Shown here one piece after another: positions 43,601 to 55,639 of a stretch of 64,000 nt of DNA. Both the position numbers and the translations under genes were made by a program. A model generated the notes under the pieces. It was not told where the DNA came from. It saw nothing but the letters and a program-made list of their open reading frames with translations, and did no database searches. Position 1 is the first letter of the stretch. Each line of letters opens with the position of its first letter. Source of the stretch: Muricea muricata (Eukaryota; Cnidaria; Anthozoa; Malacalcyonacea; Plexauridae); contig OY979723.1 in assembly GCA_963855995.1 (NCBI GenBank), positions 7,693,013-7,757,012 of the forward strand, read 5' to 3'.

Positions 43601-45609
43601 TATGTTTGGTACTGTTTAGTTGTCCCTGATCTCCATGATGCCATGAGTATGTCCTTGGCACTGGATGAAAGTTTGTATTGTTCTTAGCTTTTCCGGATAA
43701 GTGGCAAACCCGAAGGTTCAGTTTTTTCCACATCGGGTGAACTTCGCCCAGGTGAGTTGGTAGTCTTAGCAAATTCTTGCTCGTCTTCAAGCGTACTGGT
43801 TGTTTTTTCATTAACTTGGAGGCTTTTGCGTACCAACTTTGTGTGGGCCAGTCTGGCAAGACAACTATTCCCTCGGCCCTCTCCTTTTGGATTTTGGCTA
43901 ATACTGTTGGTATGACACTAAATGGTGGAAAAGCGTAGAAGTTTAGATTTTCCCAGTTTAATGTGAAAGCATCAATTGCTTCCGCATCTGGGTCCGGACG
44001 ATATGACACATATCTTGGCAATTGTTTATTTATTCGGGAAGCGAACAGGTCTATTACTGGTGAGACCTCTAAGCGTTTAAGAGCCTCACAAAGAGATGTT
44101 ATATCTAACATCCACTCTGACTCCCTTTGAATTCTACGTGATTCGAAATCTGCAACTACGTTATTCTTTCCTGGGATATGTACAATACTTATCCATATAC
44201 TACGTTTTATGCACCATTCCCAGATAACCTTTGCAAGTTCGTTGCAGGGGTCAGAATGGCTGGTGCCCATATGGTTAAGAATGTTGACTGCACTGGTATT
44301 ATCACACATTATTCGAATATGTAGCCTTCTTGGATGCATAAGTCCTGAGTCCCAGAAAAATCGCAAGCATTTCCAAGTAATTTATATGATTTTTGGATTC
44401 TGTCACAGTCCACCGTCCCCAAGTAGACGTCCCCTGAAACTCTGCACCCCATCCTGAAAGTGAGGCATCTGTAAAGATTTTCTCTTTGGGAGCCTCCCGT
44501 GCAAGGGTCTGGTAGGCAAACTCTACGTTGTCCACCCACCATTGCAGTTCAGATCTAGCTTGTGTTGAAAACACCATATATGCGTGAAAGTTTCCGTTTT
44601 CTTTTTTCAATGCCTGGCTTTTATCCCCTTCTAAATAACGGTAGTATAGAGGCCCGTACATGACCCCAGGGTAACTTGCCACTATCTTTCCAATAACTCT
44701 AGCAACCTCTCTGATCAAAGTTGGTTTATCTGACATAAGCAGTGTTTTGCAGTCATCTTTCAGACTGATAGCTTTGTCAGTGGTGAGTCGTATTGTCATC
44801 TTGACAGAATTTATCTCAAAGCCTAGGGTAACTATCTCTTGTGTGGGGACTAGTGTAGATTTAGTTGGGTGTACAACAAACCCCAAAGAATCAAACAATA
44901 TGATTGAATCAATAACATTTCCCAAGCACTGGCTATAGGTTTTCCCTTGTAAATAACAGTCATCAATGTGCGCAGTAGAAATATGCCCCATTGTATGCAA
45001 AGTAGCCAAGACTGGTTTTAATATCTTGGTAAGTGTCCGGGGTGCACTGGATAAGCCATTTGGTAAACAAGGGAACTGGTACCTAGTGCTATTCCATTCA
45101 AATTGAAGGAATTGTTGATCATTTTTTCTGACCGGTATTGAGTAATATGCATCCTTTAAATCTAATGCAGCCATGTAACAATCTTTCTCAATTAGTTTTG
45201 TTATTGTTTGTATTGAGTCCATTTTAAAATGTTTATACACGACTGACTCATTGAACTTTTTCAAATTCAGTATGAGTCTCTGGGACCCATCCGCTTTAGG
45301 GCGCAAAAATATTTTTGAAACATATTTACCCTCAATTTGAGGGGCTTTCCTGATGACCCCTTTTTCAATAAGCTGACTTAAAGCCTCCTCAACTATATGG
45401 AATTCATGAGGTTGGAATTTAGATACAGGCACCGCACTTTGAGCTGGCACCTCAGTCAAGTCTATTGCCACCCCTTGCACATAGAATAAAATCTCTTGGT
45501 CTTGTGTGATGTTCGACCAAGCCGACAAATAATTAGCTACCTGTCCAGCCTTGAATACTTTACATGAGCGACTAAGGTAATTTAAAACCAGGGGAAGGTT
45601 TTGCTGCAA
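43560..45609 (-). pseudogene. DIRS reverse transcriptase and RNase H
   Basis: The RT part has RLILNLKKFNESV, MAALDLKDAYYSIPV and, at the catalytic box, AHIDDCYLQ, typical of DIRS RTs. RNase H begins with FTDASLSGWGAEF and YLEMLAIFLGL. Near 44335 the text shifts frame and continues with RIMCDNTSAVNIL and the PGKNNVVADFESR segment, followed by a methylase-like region with VIDLFASRINKQLPRY. The frameshift breaks RNase H. Confidence 0.82.
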
Positions 45610-45669
45610 TTTACTTACATCTTCCTTAATTTGGTTACATATTATAGTACATAATTGGATAAAAGTATA

Positions 45670-46886
45670 CTAATTATTTCTTTCCGTGCAATGGCTTTGC
45701 TGCCTTTTTCTTCTTGTACAATTGTGGATGTGGGGCCTTTTGTTGGCCCCTCCACTGAAAATCCTTCTGTTGACTTCTGACATTTTCTCTTCGGCCTGAC
45801 CAAGATGGTTTTTTGCATGTTTTTGATTGGTGTTTGATCGAGGAACTGATTGGCTTGATTCTTTTGCCTCTTTAAGAGCTTTTGGTAAGTCATCACTAAA
45901 CAAAAACATGCTCTCTCTGCTTTCTTCCAGGGAGCATATAGCTGAATACTCTGGTTTCAGTGCAGGCCGAATTTGATTTTTCCTTAACTGTGTTAGCTGA
46001 GCATAAGTATGTGCCAACATTGCCAGGGAATCGATAGATTGTCCCAACAATTGTGTGTGTTCTGGCCCTAGGTCATTTGAGACTAAGGCACTAGTTGTTT
46101 GTAATAACGCAAACACTGCTTTGATAATTGTTTCCTGTAAGTTGTACAGGTGAACATCCTCTCTTTTTGTGCCCTGACTTAATGTGGCCCATATTTGCGG
46201 ATTGACTTTTTTGCAAATCAACAATGGGCAGTTACCCGGTCTGTTGTACTTTTCAATCAATCCTTTTAACTTTTCAGGCGTTAATTTTTTGCCCCAACGT
46301 TTTGTGATAATTTCAGCCAACTTAGGCTGTATATCTAGGCTTTTGTCATCATTGTCGTCTCCAAGAGACTTTGCTAAATCATCTAAAACTTGGGATATGC
46401 CGTCGGCATGATTTCCCCGCGCAATATCGCCTGCACCCTGAGATGTCTGAGTTGATGATTTTAACTCTGCAAATCGTTTTCTGAATCACCAGCCTCAAGG
46501 CTGAGTTCATCGTCTAAATATCTGCGACGTAGTCGCTTTTTTTCGAGTGTAGTCGACTCTTCTGACTCCGATTGGCCTGGTTCTTGCTCGGAATCTTCAG
46601 ATTCCGCACGGGATCTCTTAGTGCCCGTGGGGCGCTTGCCTCGTAAAGGCTGACTAGTTACACTAGTTTCTCTCTGGGTGTACATTTTTTGAAGGATGTC
46701 GGCCATCGTACTCATATTTTTGTTGATACTAGCCAATGTATCGTCGACACCAGGCTGTGCCTCACTCGAGGTCGTCGGTTTTTCAGCTGTAGTACTACGT
46801 GTATGAGCACGGCCCTCCAACGATGTTTCTCCTTGATTTTCGTCGTCGATCGTTTTGTATATCGACCCTAAATTTGCTAAATACAC
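45670..46886 (-). pseudogene. DIRS gag-like region
   Basis: The N-terminal part (46886-46461) is Ser/Thr/Glu-rich with a basic patch (GKRPTGTKRSR); the C-terminal part (from 46320, open also upstream to about 46475) is helical and ends Lys/Arg-rich. The two are joined by a one-base shift in an A-run near 46475. Position upstream of RT supports a gag role; there is no zinc knuckle. Confidence 0.6.
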
Positions 46887-47019
46887 AACCCTGTATTACT
46901 TACGTGGTCTTACCTTTCCAATTCTGTGCTTTTAAATGAATAAATCATTATGATTGCTCAGATAAAAAGGGATTTTCTGACTATACTCACCTTTTTGTTT
47001 ACTCACTGTCCAACGCAAC

Positions 47020-47089
47020 GCTAACACTGACCAGCACTGCGCCTGCGCATCTCATGGGACTCTTCGTGACAGGGACTGATGACATGATA
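47020..47089. repeat. left terminal repeat of the DIRS element
   Basis: Inverted relative to 42586-42635 and to part of 42370-42440. It includes GCGCATCTCATGGGACTCTT. The following 47090-47455 carries no recognised gene. Confidence 0.8.
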
Positions 47090-47455
47090 AAATTGCATTT
47101 CTGTTAATTCGCATTATTTGACTAAGCTGTTTGATGAGTTTTGCGGTATTTTCTTGAAATATCAGTATTTTTCCAGGGATCGCGAAGTGATAGCTTGATA
47201 CAGTGCAGTTGCATTGTAGAACGCCTTACTGCTGCTTCGTCTACACAAAAATATCCATTTGCATTGCAATAAAGCAGAAATTAATTGCAATATTATCTTA
47301 TCAATATGTTTACAAATTGTTTTCACTAAATGAACTAAATTTCACTACCATCCAATAGTGTAGAGGAAGAAGCCGCCAATCCATACCATTACGGTGATCT
47401 GATATGTAGTGACATGACACAATGCACGTTACGTAGAGATTTTTTGTTTCTCCAG

Positions 47456-47957
47456 ATGGCGTATCGCAGTTTCCTCGACATGCTGTTATGGAGATTGACA
47501 ACATCGTTATCTATAGCTCAAACCTATACGGCGATGAAATGATCTTAGTTGTATCCAGGCATAAAGGTTCTACTGGGGTCGTAAAACTGACATGGGGTGT
47601 TTCGATTGAGCCAAATGCTCCTGCAGCATTTGTAGTCTCTCCTATGTCTGGGGTACTGGAATTCAGCGAAGGCCAATGGAATTCGTCGTTTCATCTAAAG
47701 TTTCCCTTTCTGTCTTCTACAGACAAGAAAATTGAGATTTTTGTGCAACTGCTCAACTTATCTGGCGGTGCGATACTGGGAAATTTTACCACAGTGAAAA
47801 TTACTTTTCCACATGATGTGGTGAACGCGCCCGTCAAAAATAGTAACAGCAACAAAAATGATGTTATTGTGAAGATTGTTTTACCATATTCAGGCGGTGC
47901 TTTGGCAGTTATTGGTATAGTCATCTCTATTTCTTTCTTCTACAGACATAGGAAACG
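47456..47957 (+). CDS. exon with Calx-beta-like domain and transmembrane segment (partial gene)
   Basis: The exon is bounded by TTTCTCCAG (acceptor, 47455) and CG|GTAAGG (donor, 47958). Reading from the acceptor in the open frame it encodes a Calx-beta-like repeat (VVSRHKGSTGVVKLTW, SGVLEFSEGQW, VQLLNLSGGAILG), a Ser/Asn linker, a TM helix (GGALAVIGIVISISFF) and a basic stop-transfer RHRKR. This fits the end of a large adhesion receptor ectodomain such as ADGRV1- or FRAS-like proteins, with cytoplasmic exons downstream. Upstream exons are not seen in the window. A possible next exon ends at a GTAAGT near 48840, which is weak. Confidence 0.6.
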
Positions 47958-48038
47958 GTAAGGACATGATACACGTGGGCACTGAGCAAACAGGGGATCA
48001 ACTTCTCGATAACTATACGTAACCGTGGCGACATTGAC

Positions 48039-48365
48039 TTACACGCGTAAAAGCGCGCGTAAAAAGTTGTTGCAAGTCTGAACACAAGTTGCCAATAAGT
48101 TGTGTTCGCAATTTCCGCGTTTGTTGTAACTTGTTTGGAACAAGCTGTGAACAACCTGAAACAAGCTTGATTACATCATTATCACGCTTGCTACAAGGTT
48201 GTTTTAGCAAGTCCGGTTTTAACAAGTACAAGGTTGAGGAAACAAGGCTGTAACAATATTGTTATATCATGATTGTACCAGACATACCAGTCAATTTGTT
48301 AACAGTTTGTTGACAACTTGCAACAAGCAGTGTGAACACAAGTTGCAAGACTTTTACATGTGTAA
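48039..48365. mobile_element. MITE with TTACAC-type inverted ends
   Basis: The ends TTACACGCGTAAAA and TTTTACATGTGTAA are inverted with two mismatches. The interior is rich in CAAGTTG/CAACTTG motifs. Noncoding, about 327 bp. Confidence 0.65.
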
Positions 48366-50901
48366 CGCATAGATTAGCCAGTGCGCTGAAGAGAGTCCTT
48401 CTCCCCCCCCCCTTCCCCCACTCACACACGCGCGCGTCCATTATAAATATCCATAAGGAGTATTTTCATAAGGAGTATTTCCAATATTTGTTTTTGGCGA
48501 TTTTTTATTAACTGAAATACACACTCATAATCATAACAAGTGATTTGACGTTTTCCATGATGATGCAAGTATTAATTCCAAATATATGAAAACACAAATA
48601 AACCATTATAAGCTCAATTTAGTGGTGCTTCCACAAATTGGAAATCAATATTCATACTAAGTTTCAATATTCAAATATTCAATATTCATAATAAATTTTG
48701 TAATTTTGTTCGAGCCAACTAGTATTGTTTCGGGGATTTGCTTTTCGGTGACGTCCAAATTTAAACATACTTCTTTTCTACTGCAAGCAATTGGTAGTAA
48801 AGGATTCTGCGAAGGATGATAAACAGCCCACTAGTTTTCGGTAAGTATATGTTTAGGCAGACACTATCAGTTTATAAGATGTTTCCTAATTGCAATAAGC
48901 TTGAAGTTTAAGGTTAATTCGACTATAGAGCGCTTTATCTGACGTTATGATCGCCATTTTGGTGTACCAAGGTACACTAATTTGGCCGCCAGGTTCTTCG
49001 TTGTTTCAGCCCCAAGGGACTGAACGAAACCACTCTATTTGCTGTTTTTTGCAAGGAAATAATTGTTTCCTTTTCAAAATGAAAGGCCATTGAGAATGAT
49101 TCATATGTGAGTCAGTATGCAAGCAGTGGTGAGATGTAACAACCATCTCGATAGATATAGCAATAATAACAACTAATCTACCTCCCCAATTATTCGATTC
49201 TGGGCCAGGGTTGGTAGATTTTATGAATAAAACAAATACAAAGGAAAACAATGAGTATTGCTAAAAATGTAGCTTATTTATGCAGGCAATCTACCAACCC
49301 CGATTCTGTCAGATAACTGCACTTAATAAAGGATTATATAGTTGCACATATTACAATTGCACTGAGTTAGGGCCAGTCTGTAGCGCGATCTTATTTTTCT
49401 TCTAAAGATATACAACATACATACGGATATCATACTGGGCTAGTGACACATATTACCATAAAAAAGGCAAGGTGTAGAACAAAATGCAATATATTTTTAA
49501 AACTAATGCTACTGTTTTCTGCTTTAGCTATAGAGAATTTAATTCAGAAACGGAATTTTAGACGGTGATCATCGTTATGATTTACAGATGTCTGCACTAG
49601 TTGATTGTGACGTGTGGCTAGATGTTTAATTTTAGTCTTAGATTGTAATTTAATTACTTATGATGTTCCAACAGGCACATATTTTTATAATAAGCCCTTA
49701 ACTTCTTATTCTCCCTGCAGATTACTCTTTACATAATTTTTCAAAACTTCTTCCCGACGAACTTGCTCTCATTTGCACCATTAGTTTTCGCAAACCAACG
49801 AAACAGCGGGTTGCTATAAATAAATAGTGTAAAATAGACGAAAGCTTTAGAAAGTATACAATTTTAAAAGCTAGAAGTGCAAGTTTGTTAACGAAAATGG
49901 CACCAAATTTGTGTATATTTATTCTGAAAATCTGCATAAATGGCCGAAACATGAAGGATATTTCCAGCATAAATTCGTTTTTCAAGTTCCACTTTTAGGT
50001 TTTTTAATTTTATGAATTATTGCTGATCGAACAATTTTTACGATAAACTTTGCTCAATGTTCTTCACTAGATTTCCAACGACAATAGCAGTTATATTTAC
50101 TTACTGTAATGAACATTCCAAACACACAATAAGTATTTTGATACATGTGTTTCTTAATCTTTAAAATTAAACTTTGTGGTTTTTACAAATAAAAAAAACA
50201 ATATACTAAGACTGTTATGTACAGTAATGCGTAATATGATTGTATACTTACTTGGAAACAATGAATAAAATGGCAATAGAATGAATTTTTGAAAAATTGC
50301 TTTAGTATAATTCCAAAGAAAACTACGTTGTACGCTTAAACTCAAAATATTTAGTCCCTTAGAAATTTAAAATAGCATAACTGTAAAAATTACAATACAC
50401 AGACGTGTGAACAATTATATATTAACTTGAGACTTTGATCACACGTCTCGGTAAACGTGATAATAATTTCTTGAAGCTGGTCACCATGCACCGTCTTTGC
50501 GTTCTTTGCGAGTGTAAGAATAACGTTTATGCAAATAAAGAAGTTCATTTATGTATTGGAAATGTTGATTGTCCGTCATCTTGGTATGCCAAATTTCCGG
50601 TACCGTGGCTTTATTCACTTCACGTCAGGGACCCGACTGAGAGATAATTCAAATGGGAATTAATTAAATTCCAAGCATCCTAAATATTTTGTGTCTAATA
50701 TAAGAACAAAGTGGATTTCATGGAAATTTCGAGGTGGTATTTTTATGCTGGATATGCCCCAAAAAATATACCTTCTCAGATTTTTGTCTTATTAGTAATC
50801 GAGTGCCTGAAAATTATATTGAACACGTGGAAGCATAAAATAAAGGCCGTATTTAGTAGGGTGAGTAAAAGCACCTGTATAGCTTTCATATTCAAATTAG
50901 C
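48366..50901. other. intergenic, no gene recognised
   Basis: AT-rich sequence with short open frames lacking recognisable text. A C-run and CACA/CGCG stretch lie at about 48402-48436. Confidence 0.5.
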
Positions 50902-51188
50902 CACATGGAGACTGTAATTTGACAGAACTTACCTAAATATCTCAGGGTATACAGTGAAGCATATCATATAAGTGAGCCATTAATTATCTAAAAGATAAAT
51001 TTAATTCACTGTGGGAGTTAAAATGCATTCTAATTGTGGAAAAATAAATAAAACTGTTGAAATTTGTACGGAACTATTTTTTCGCACAATTGACCACATG
51101 CTGCTGGTTGTACCATTGGGGAACTTTCTGAGTCTACCAATACGTTCGTGGCTAAGCTACTTGTACAGTACAACAATTCACAAGATAT
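50902..51188. repeat. dispersed repeat copy 1
   Basis: About 287 bases repeat at 54009-54299 with high similarity, from GTAATTTGACAG to ATTCACAAGATA. Both contain a short open frame of similar sequence, but no family is recognised. 51189-51920 has no gene. Confidence 0.8.
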
Positions 51189-51920
51189 CCAATTTCGATA
51201 AAGGCTAAGAAGTAAATCTATCAGATCAGTAAAAAAGGAATTCAAATTATATAACAAAGTCTTGATATACCTTTTACGGCACCCGGAATACTTTTTTTAA
51301 CCGAAAGAAAAACAAACGTTTAGAACGTTCTATTGGTTTATCTAGCATGAAGCCTCTCGCTGGTCTAACTGCTTCAAATAATGACCAAGACCTTGTTCAC
51401 ATGAGAAATGAAACATAAGATGTGCAAGATCGTGTCTTTTTGTACACGGTTGCCATTATTTTAATATAATTAAGCCAGCGCAATCATTAGTGCTAGGAAA
51501 AATACAAATATAAATGTGCAAATACAATTCTCAAACTCATTAATAATTCATGAGTTACTAAACCAATCGCAAGCCCGTATTACATCACGTGCACAACTTT
51601 TAAAGCCCCGTTAATAAACCGTAAGTTGAATTAATATTTAAGAAATTGGATAATAAGAGTTTTTAACATTAACCAATGCGTTATTACAACATTTCTTAAT
51701 TATGAACGCAGCAGACATATACCAAACTAAATAATACATATTTACCCACAATAGCCCATTATATTAACACTCATACTCTATGCACAAGAGTATTCAAAAA
51801 AACAACGCTCATGTTTCCTTCCCGCACTCATTTTACAGCATTGCTTCAGTAAATAATCTCGTTTTTAAACCAACGGCATACAATAAGGGAGTTCCGCTTA
51901 AACAATAAACAATTGAGAAG

Positions 51921-52199
51921 TTATTTCATAAACTCGTGCCCTGTGTTTTACCAGGGTCTCCCAACACTTGAGAACAACAGAATACAGAATTACCGCGCGA
52001 CGTTGATTGTTTTTCAGAGCTTGTAAAGCACTAAAGGCCATAAAAATCCCTCGGCGTAAACGGCCTCGTGTTTTCATTGTCTTTCGTGCATTGCAAGCTC
52101 TAAAGAACAATAAACGTCGCTTGGTAAACAGCTCGTGTATTCTATTGTTCTCGCGTGTTTGGAAACCCTGGTAAAACGCTTGCACTCGTTTATGAAATA
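51921..52199. repeat. long palindrome (fold-back MITE)
   Basis: Arms of about 111 bases are inverted copies around a loop of about 54 bases, sharing TTTTACCAGGGT, GAGAACAA and CAGAGCTTG/CAAGCTCT. Noncoding. The stretch 52200-53614 shows no gene. Confidence 0.8.
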
Positions 52200-53622
52200 T
52201 TTCATATAAACAAAGAGTATTGTTAAAAGTTGGGCTAATTTATTCAGATATTATATCTGAAGTACTAATTCAAATCTGTCAAGTTAATACAATAAGTTGC
52301 AGCAAATTTGAATATGAAAGGCTCAGTCCGCAGTACTGAAAAAGAGCCCGTCATCATTATCCATTCTTTGGTATACGGCATATATCTTAAACCAGTCAAC
52401 GCCGGTTTTGAATTGTATTTCACTCAAGAAACCTCACCAACACGTTAAACTAAGTCGTTAAATTGTTGAACTTTATATAAATTCTGAAGTTACATGGAGA
52501 ATTTGATACTGAAATCTTATCGGTGGGGTTTGGAAGATGGCGCTTTTTCAAGATGCTGAGGTACTTATACAATTATGTAACTTTGTAGTGTAAGTTTTTG
52601 TACAGCTTATTAAGAGGCGATTTAAATTGATCCGATATTGATTGGAATATCAGTCCTCGGCAAAAAGAAGGCGATACATTTTATATGACAGGAGAGGTGC
52701 GCCTGACATAGAAAAATCTCGGTGTTGACAAGGCGAGATCTCGCCTAGAAGGCTGGAAATGTTCCACGTAGCGGCAATAGCTAGGGAAGACTGACACGCA
52801 TGAGTGGGCTTAATTGTTGAAACACCTACTGAATACCAATTAAAGTCATGAATTTGATGTTTTAAATTTACACCTTAAGCCCGCGTGTCACTGTGGTATT
52901 CCATAATTTTTTGGGGTTCATTCGAAAATTTAATTAGCAAACTTTTGATTATGGATGACCTTAATATCATGTAATAATATGTCAATAATATGGATGACCT
53001 TAATACCAATAGTGCAGTCATGATCTATAGAGCGTTAATTCTTTGGGGGGGAGTCTTATTCATTTATTTACGTTCTGGCCGACGTATTTCTTATAAAATC
53101 AACCTTATTTCAAACAAAATTCAGAACCTGAATATATTAGTATGCACCCCCCCCCCTAATCAACGCTCTAGAACCGTCTGCAACAGTGATCGGTGTTTAT
53201 GGTTCGCGGCGTTCTTTAGCGTTCTGCTGTCTTGATCAGCCAATCCCAGCAGCTGTTCGTATAGGTAAGCGGCGACCCCCTATCCATGTAGTCAGGGAGC
53301 GATGTAGTGACGTAGAGAAGTGATTATCTATGAAACCTTTACAAACTGGCCAGGTATTTTATAAATAATCTGAAAAGAATGTTTCGCATGGAAGCCAGTC
53401 AATGCGACCAGCCAATGAAAGCTATCCATAGCCCAGTTGAGGACATAGTCTAAAAAACGGAACAGTGAATAGAACAGAGGCAACTGGAACAACTAGAAAT
53501 TCTCATATTTTCAACCGATTTTCTTGGATTTGTTGTATACTTATTTTCAGGAGTATAAAGCAGAACAGCAACAATTGTTTCAATCCAATGCTCGAAGAGC
53601 CACAAGTACGATGAGTATGAAA

Positions 53623-53962
53623 CAGACTCGGACTGGCCCCAATTTAGGGGCCTTGCCATTCTAGCACTGAGAGGAGCCCTGACTTTTTTTGCTGTCCTGA
53701 ATGTTTTAGATGAAGATTTTATGGTATTCTGGAGAGAACATGATGAATTATTTAACTGCTTCCTGAAGAGTTCAAAAATTCCAAATCATTCCCATCCGGT
53801 CTCTTCTATTTTCGTTTCGTACTGCCTGATAGGCTGTTTTAAACATCTTTGAATGTTTACAAATACAGATATTTAACAACAATTGTCAAGGGCCCATTTG
53901 ATGTCCCAGTAGAAGGGGCCCATGTGCCATGGCACAGTGGCACATAGGCCAGTCCGAGCCTG
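53623..53962. mobile_element. hAT-type MITE with perfect 8-bp duplication
   Basis: The ends CAGACTCGGACTGGCC and GGCCAGTCCGAGCCTG are inverted. GTATGAAA flanks both sides (53615-53622, 53963-53970). Noncoding, 340 bp. Confidence 0.92.
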
Positions 53963-54008
53963 GTATGAAATAGGCGGTTACCTTGTTCATGCGACGGCTG
54001 CGACTTCG

Positions 54009-54299
54009 CCTCATGGCGACGGTAATTTGACAGAAATTACCTAAGTATCTCAGGGTATACAGTGAAGCATATCAAATAAGTGAGCCATTAATTATCTAAA
54101 AGATAAATTTAATTCGCTGTGCACGTGGGAGTTAAAATGCATTCCAATTGTGGAAAAATACATAAAACTGTAGAAATTTGTATGGAACTATTTTTTCGCA
54201 CAATTGACCACATGCTGTTGGTTGTACCATTGGGAAACTTTCTGAGTCTAGCAATACGTTCGCGGCTAAGCTTGTACAGTACGACAATTCACAAGATAT
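54009..54299. repeat. dispersed repeat copy 2, cut by a DIRS end
   Basis: Second copy of the 50902-51188 repeat. It stops exactly where the second DIRS right end begins (AAGATA|TGGAG), while copy 1 continues with other sequence. Confidence 0.8.
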
Positions 54300-55256
54300 G
54301 GAGTTTCCCCGGAGGGTAACTTACCTGAAGGGGAGACGTAGTTCTCCGAACTTCTTCGTAGACTAATATGGGCAATACTTGTGCAGAACTCGCGCGGCTA
54401 GAGGTCTGGTACCACGAATAATAAAATATGCTGCGCATGTGTCATACTTCCTCTTTGAACGAGTGGACTTCTTCCCCTGTAACTTATACGAATGGCAGAA
54501 AAGGGCGGGGAAGAAGAGATAGAACTTCCTTCATGAATTATAACACATCTTAAACACTCTATACCATTCGGTTGGGGAAGTATTGCTCATATCAGTCTAC
54601 GAAGAAGTTCGGAGAACTACGTCTCCCCTTCAGGTAAATTACCCTTCGGGGAAACTCCATTTCTCCTTCACTTCTTCTCCGACTAATATTCACAATACTT
54701 GTGCCGATTGTAAAGCACGCTGACATGAATATGTATATATTTTACCCTTGTAACCAATTTATTATTGCAAAATAACTGTAACTAACATATAAGGGGCTAT
54801 ATAAATATTCAGCCAGAAATTACTGACTTTGCAAATGTTTCAATCCTTGTCGAGACTCGTAGGTCTTAGATAATGTGCCCAAAAAGGTTCCTGCAGATGA
54901 CCAATCCGCAGCCTCTAAAATTAGTTCCAGTGGAATTCCTGTTTCAACGGCCTGCGTAGTGGACGCACTGCGAGTCGAATGACCCGTGAAGGTTGGATTT
55001 ATTCCCGCTAGCTTCAAGGCATTACGTAGCCACCTCGAGACTGTCTGGCTCGATATTGGGGCATGAGGCGCTATAAGCGCTAGAAGTAATTTCGAGGATT
55101 GTCTGATTGCCCACGTCCTTGTTCTGTAGGCCTTTGGAGTGGTCACCACGCAGAGCCTCCTATCGGCTGGGTAAGCTGGTAAGTACATCTTCCTAGCTGG
55201 GTGACCCGGACGAGATTGCTTGACATGGATGGCCAGAGTGAACTCCCACTTATTAG
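54300..55256 (-). mobile_element. truncated second DIRS element (3' end only)
   Basis: A right terminal repeat (54300-about 54390), an internal complementary region (about 54587-54705, inverted copy of the right end followed by a copy related to the lost left end) and the C-terminal half of a tyrosine recombinase (about 55254-54820) are present. The recombinase has GHSTRSAS and WSSAGTF, but then a T-run near 54880 shifts the frame so the HYLRP tyrosine is out of register. RT and gag are absent. Sequence differs from the DIRS at 42-47 kb, so it is another family. 55257-55639 has nothing recognised. Confidence 0.82.
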
Positions 55257-55639
55257 TATGTTATTGGTATTATCGGGCGACATGATTAGCTCCAGAGAAT
55301 TTATAGAAAGCTTCCAGTTTTTTTAAAACTCAATTTAAATTTATCTTCTTTCATTATGTAAAAATCATGTTTCGGCATCAATTTATCTCACTATTTTCAC
55401 AGTTTTCTTGTTTACGGTACAATAGAATTAATTTCAGTATATACGCGATTATATTTGATCGCATTTATAACTATCGCTTCTAATTGCCTTAATCATGCTA
55501 ATCATGATAAATAGAAGGAAAGAATAAGTATAAAATTGATCGCGTTTGCAGTGCTTGATTACTAAAATGGAGGCGTGCGTGCATATTTGACTATAGGCTA
55601 ATGATTACATAAACATATTAAGATTTATTGATAAATTAG

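Larger units (their letters stand above)
42319..47089 (-). mobile_element. DIRS-type tyrosine-recombinase retrotransposon
   Basis: The minus strand carries gag-like, RT-RNase H and tyrosine-recombinase regions. The left terminal repeat (about 47020-47089) and right terminal repeat (42319-42440) are related inverted ends. Just inside the right end, 42503-42635 is complementary first to the right outer end and then to the left outer end, the internal complementary region expected for DIRS elements. At least three frameshifts (about 46475, 44335, 43560-43600) show the copy is inactive. No target duplication is expected for this class. Confidence 0.88.
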
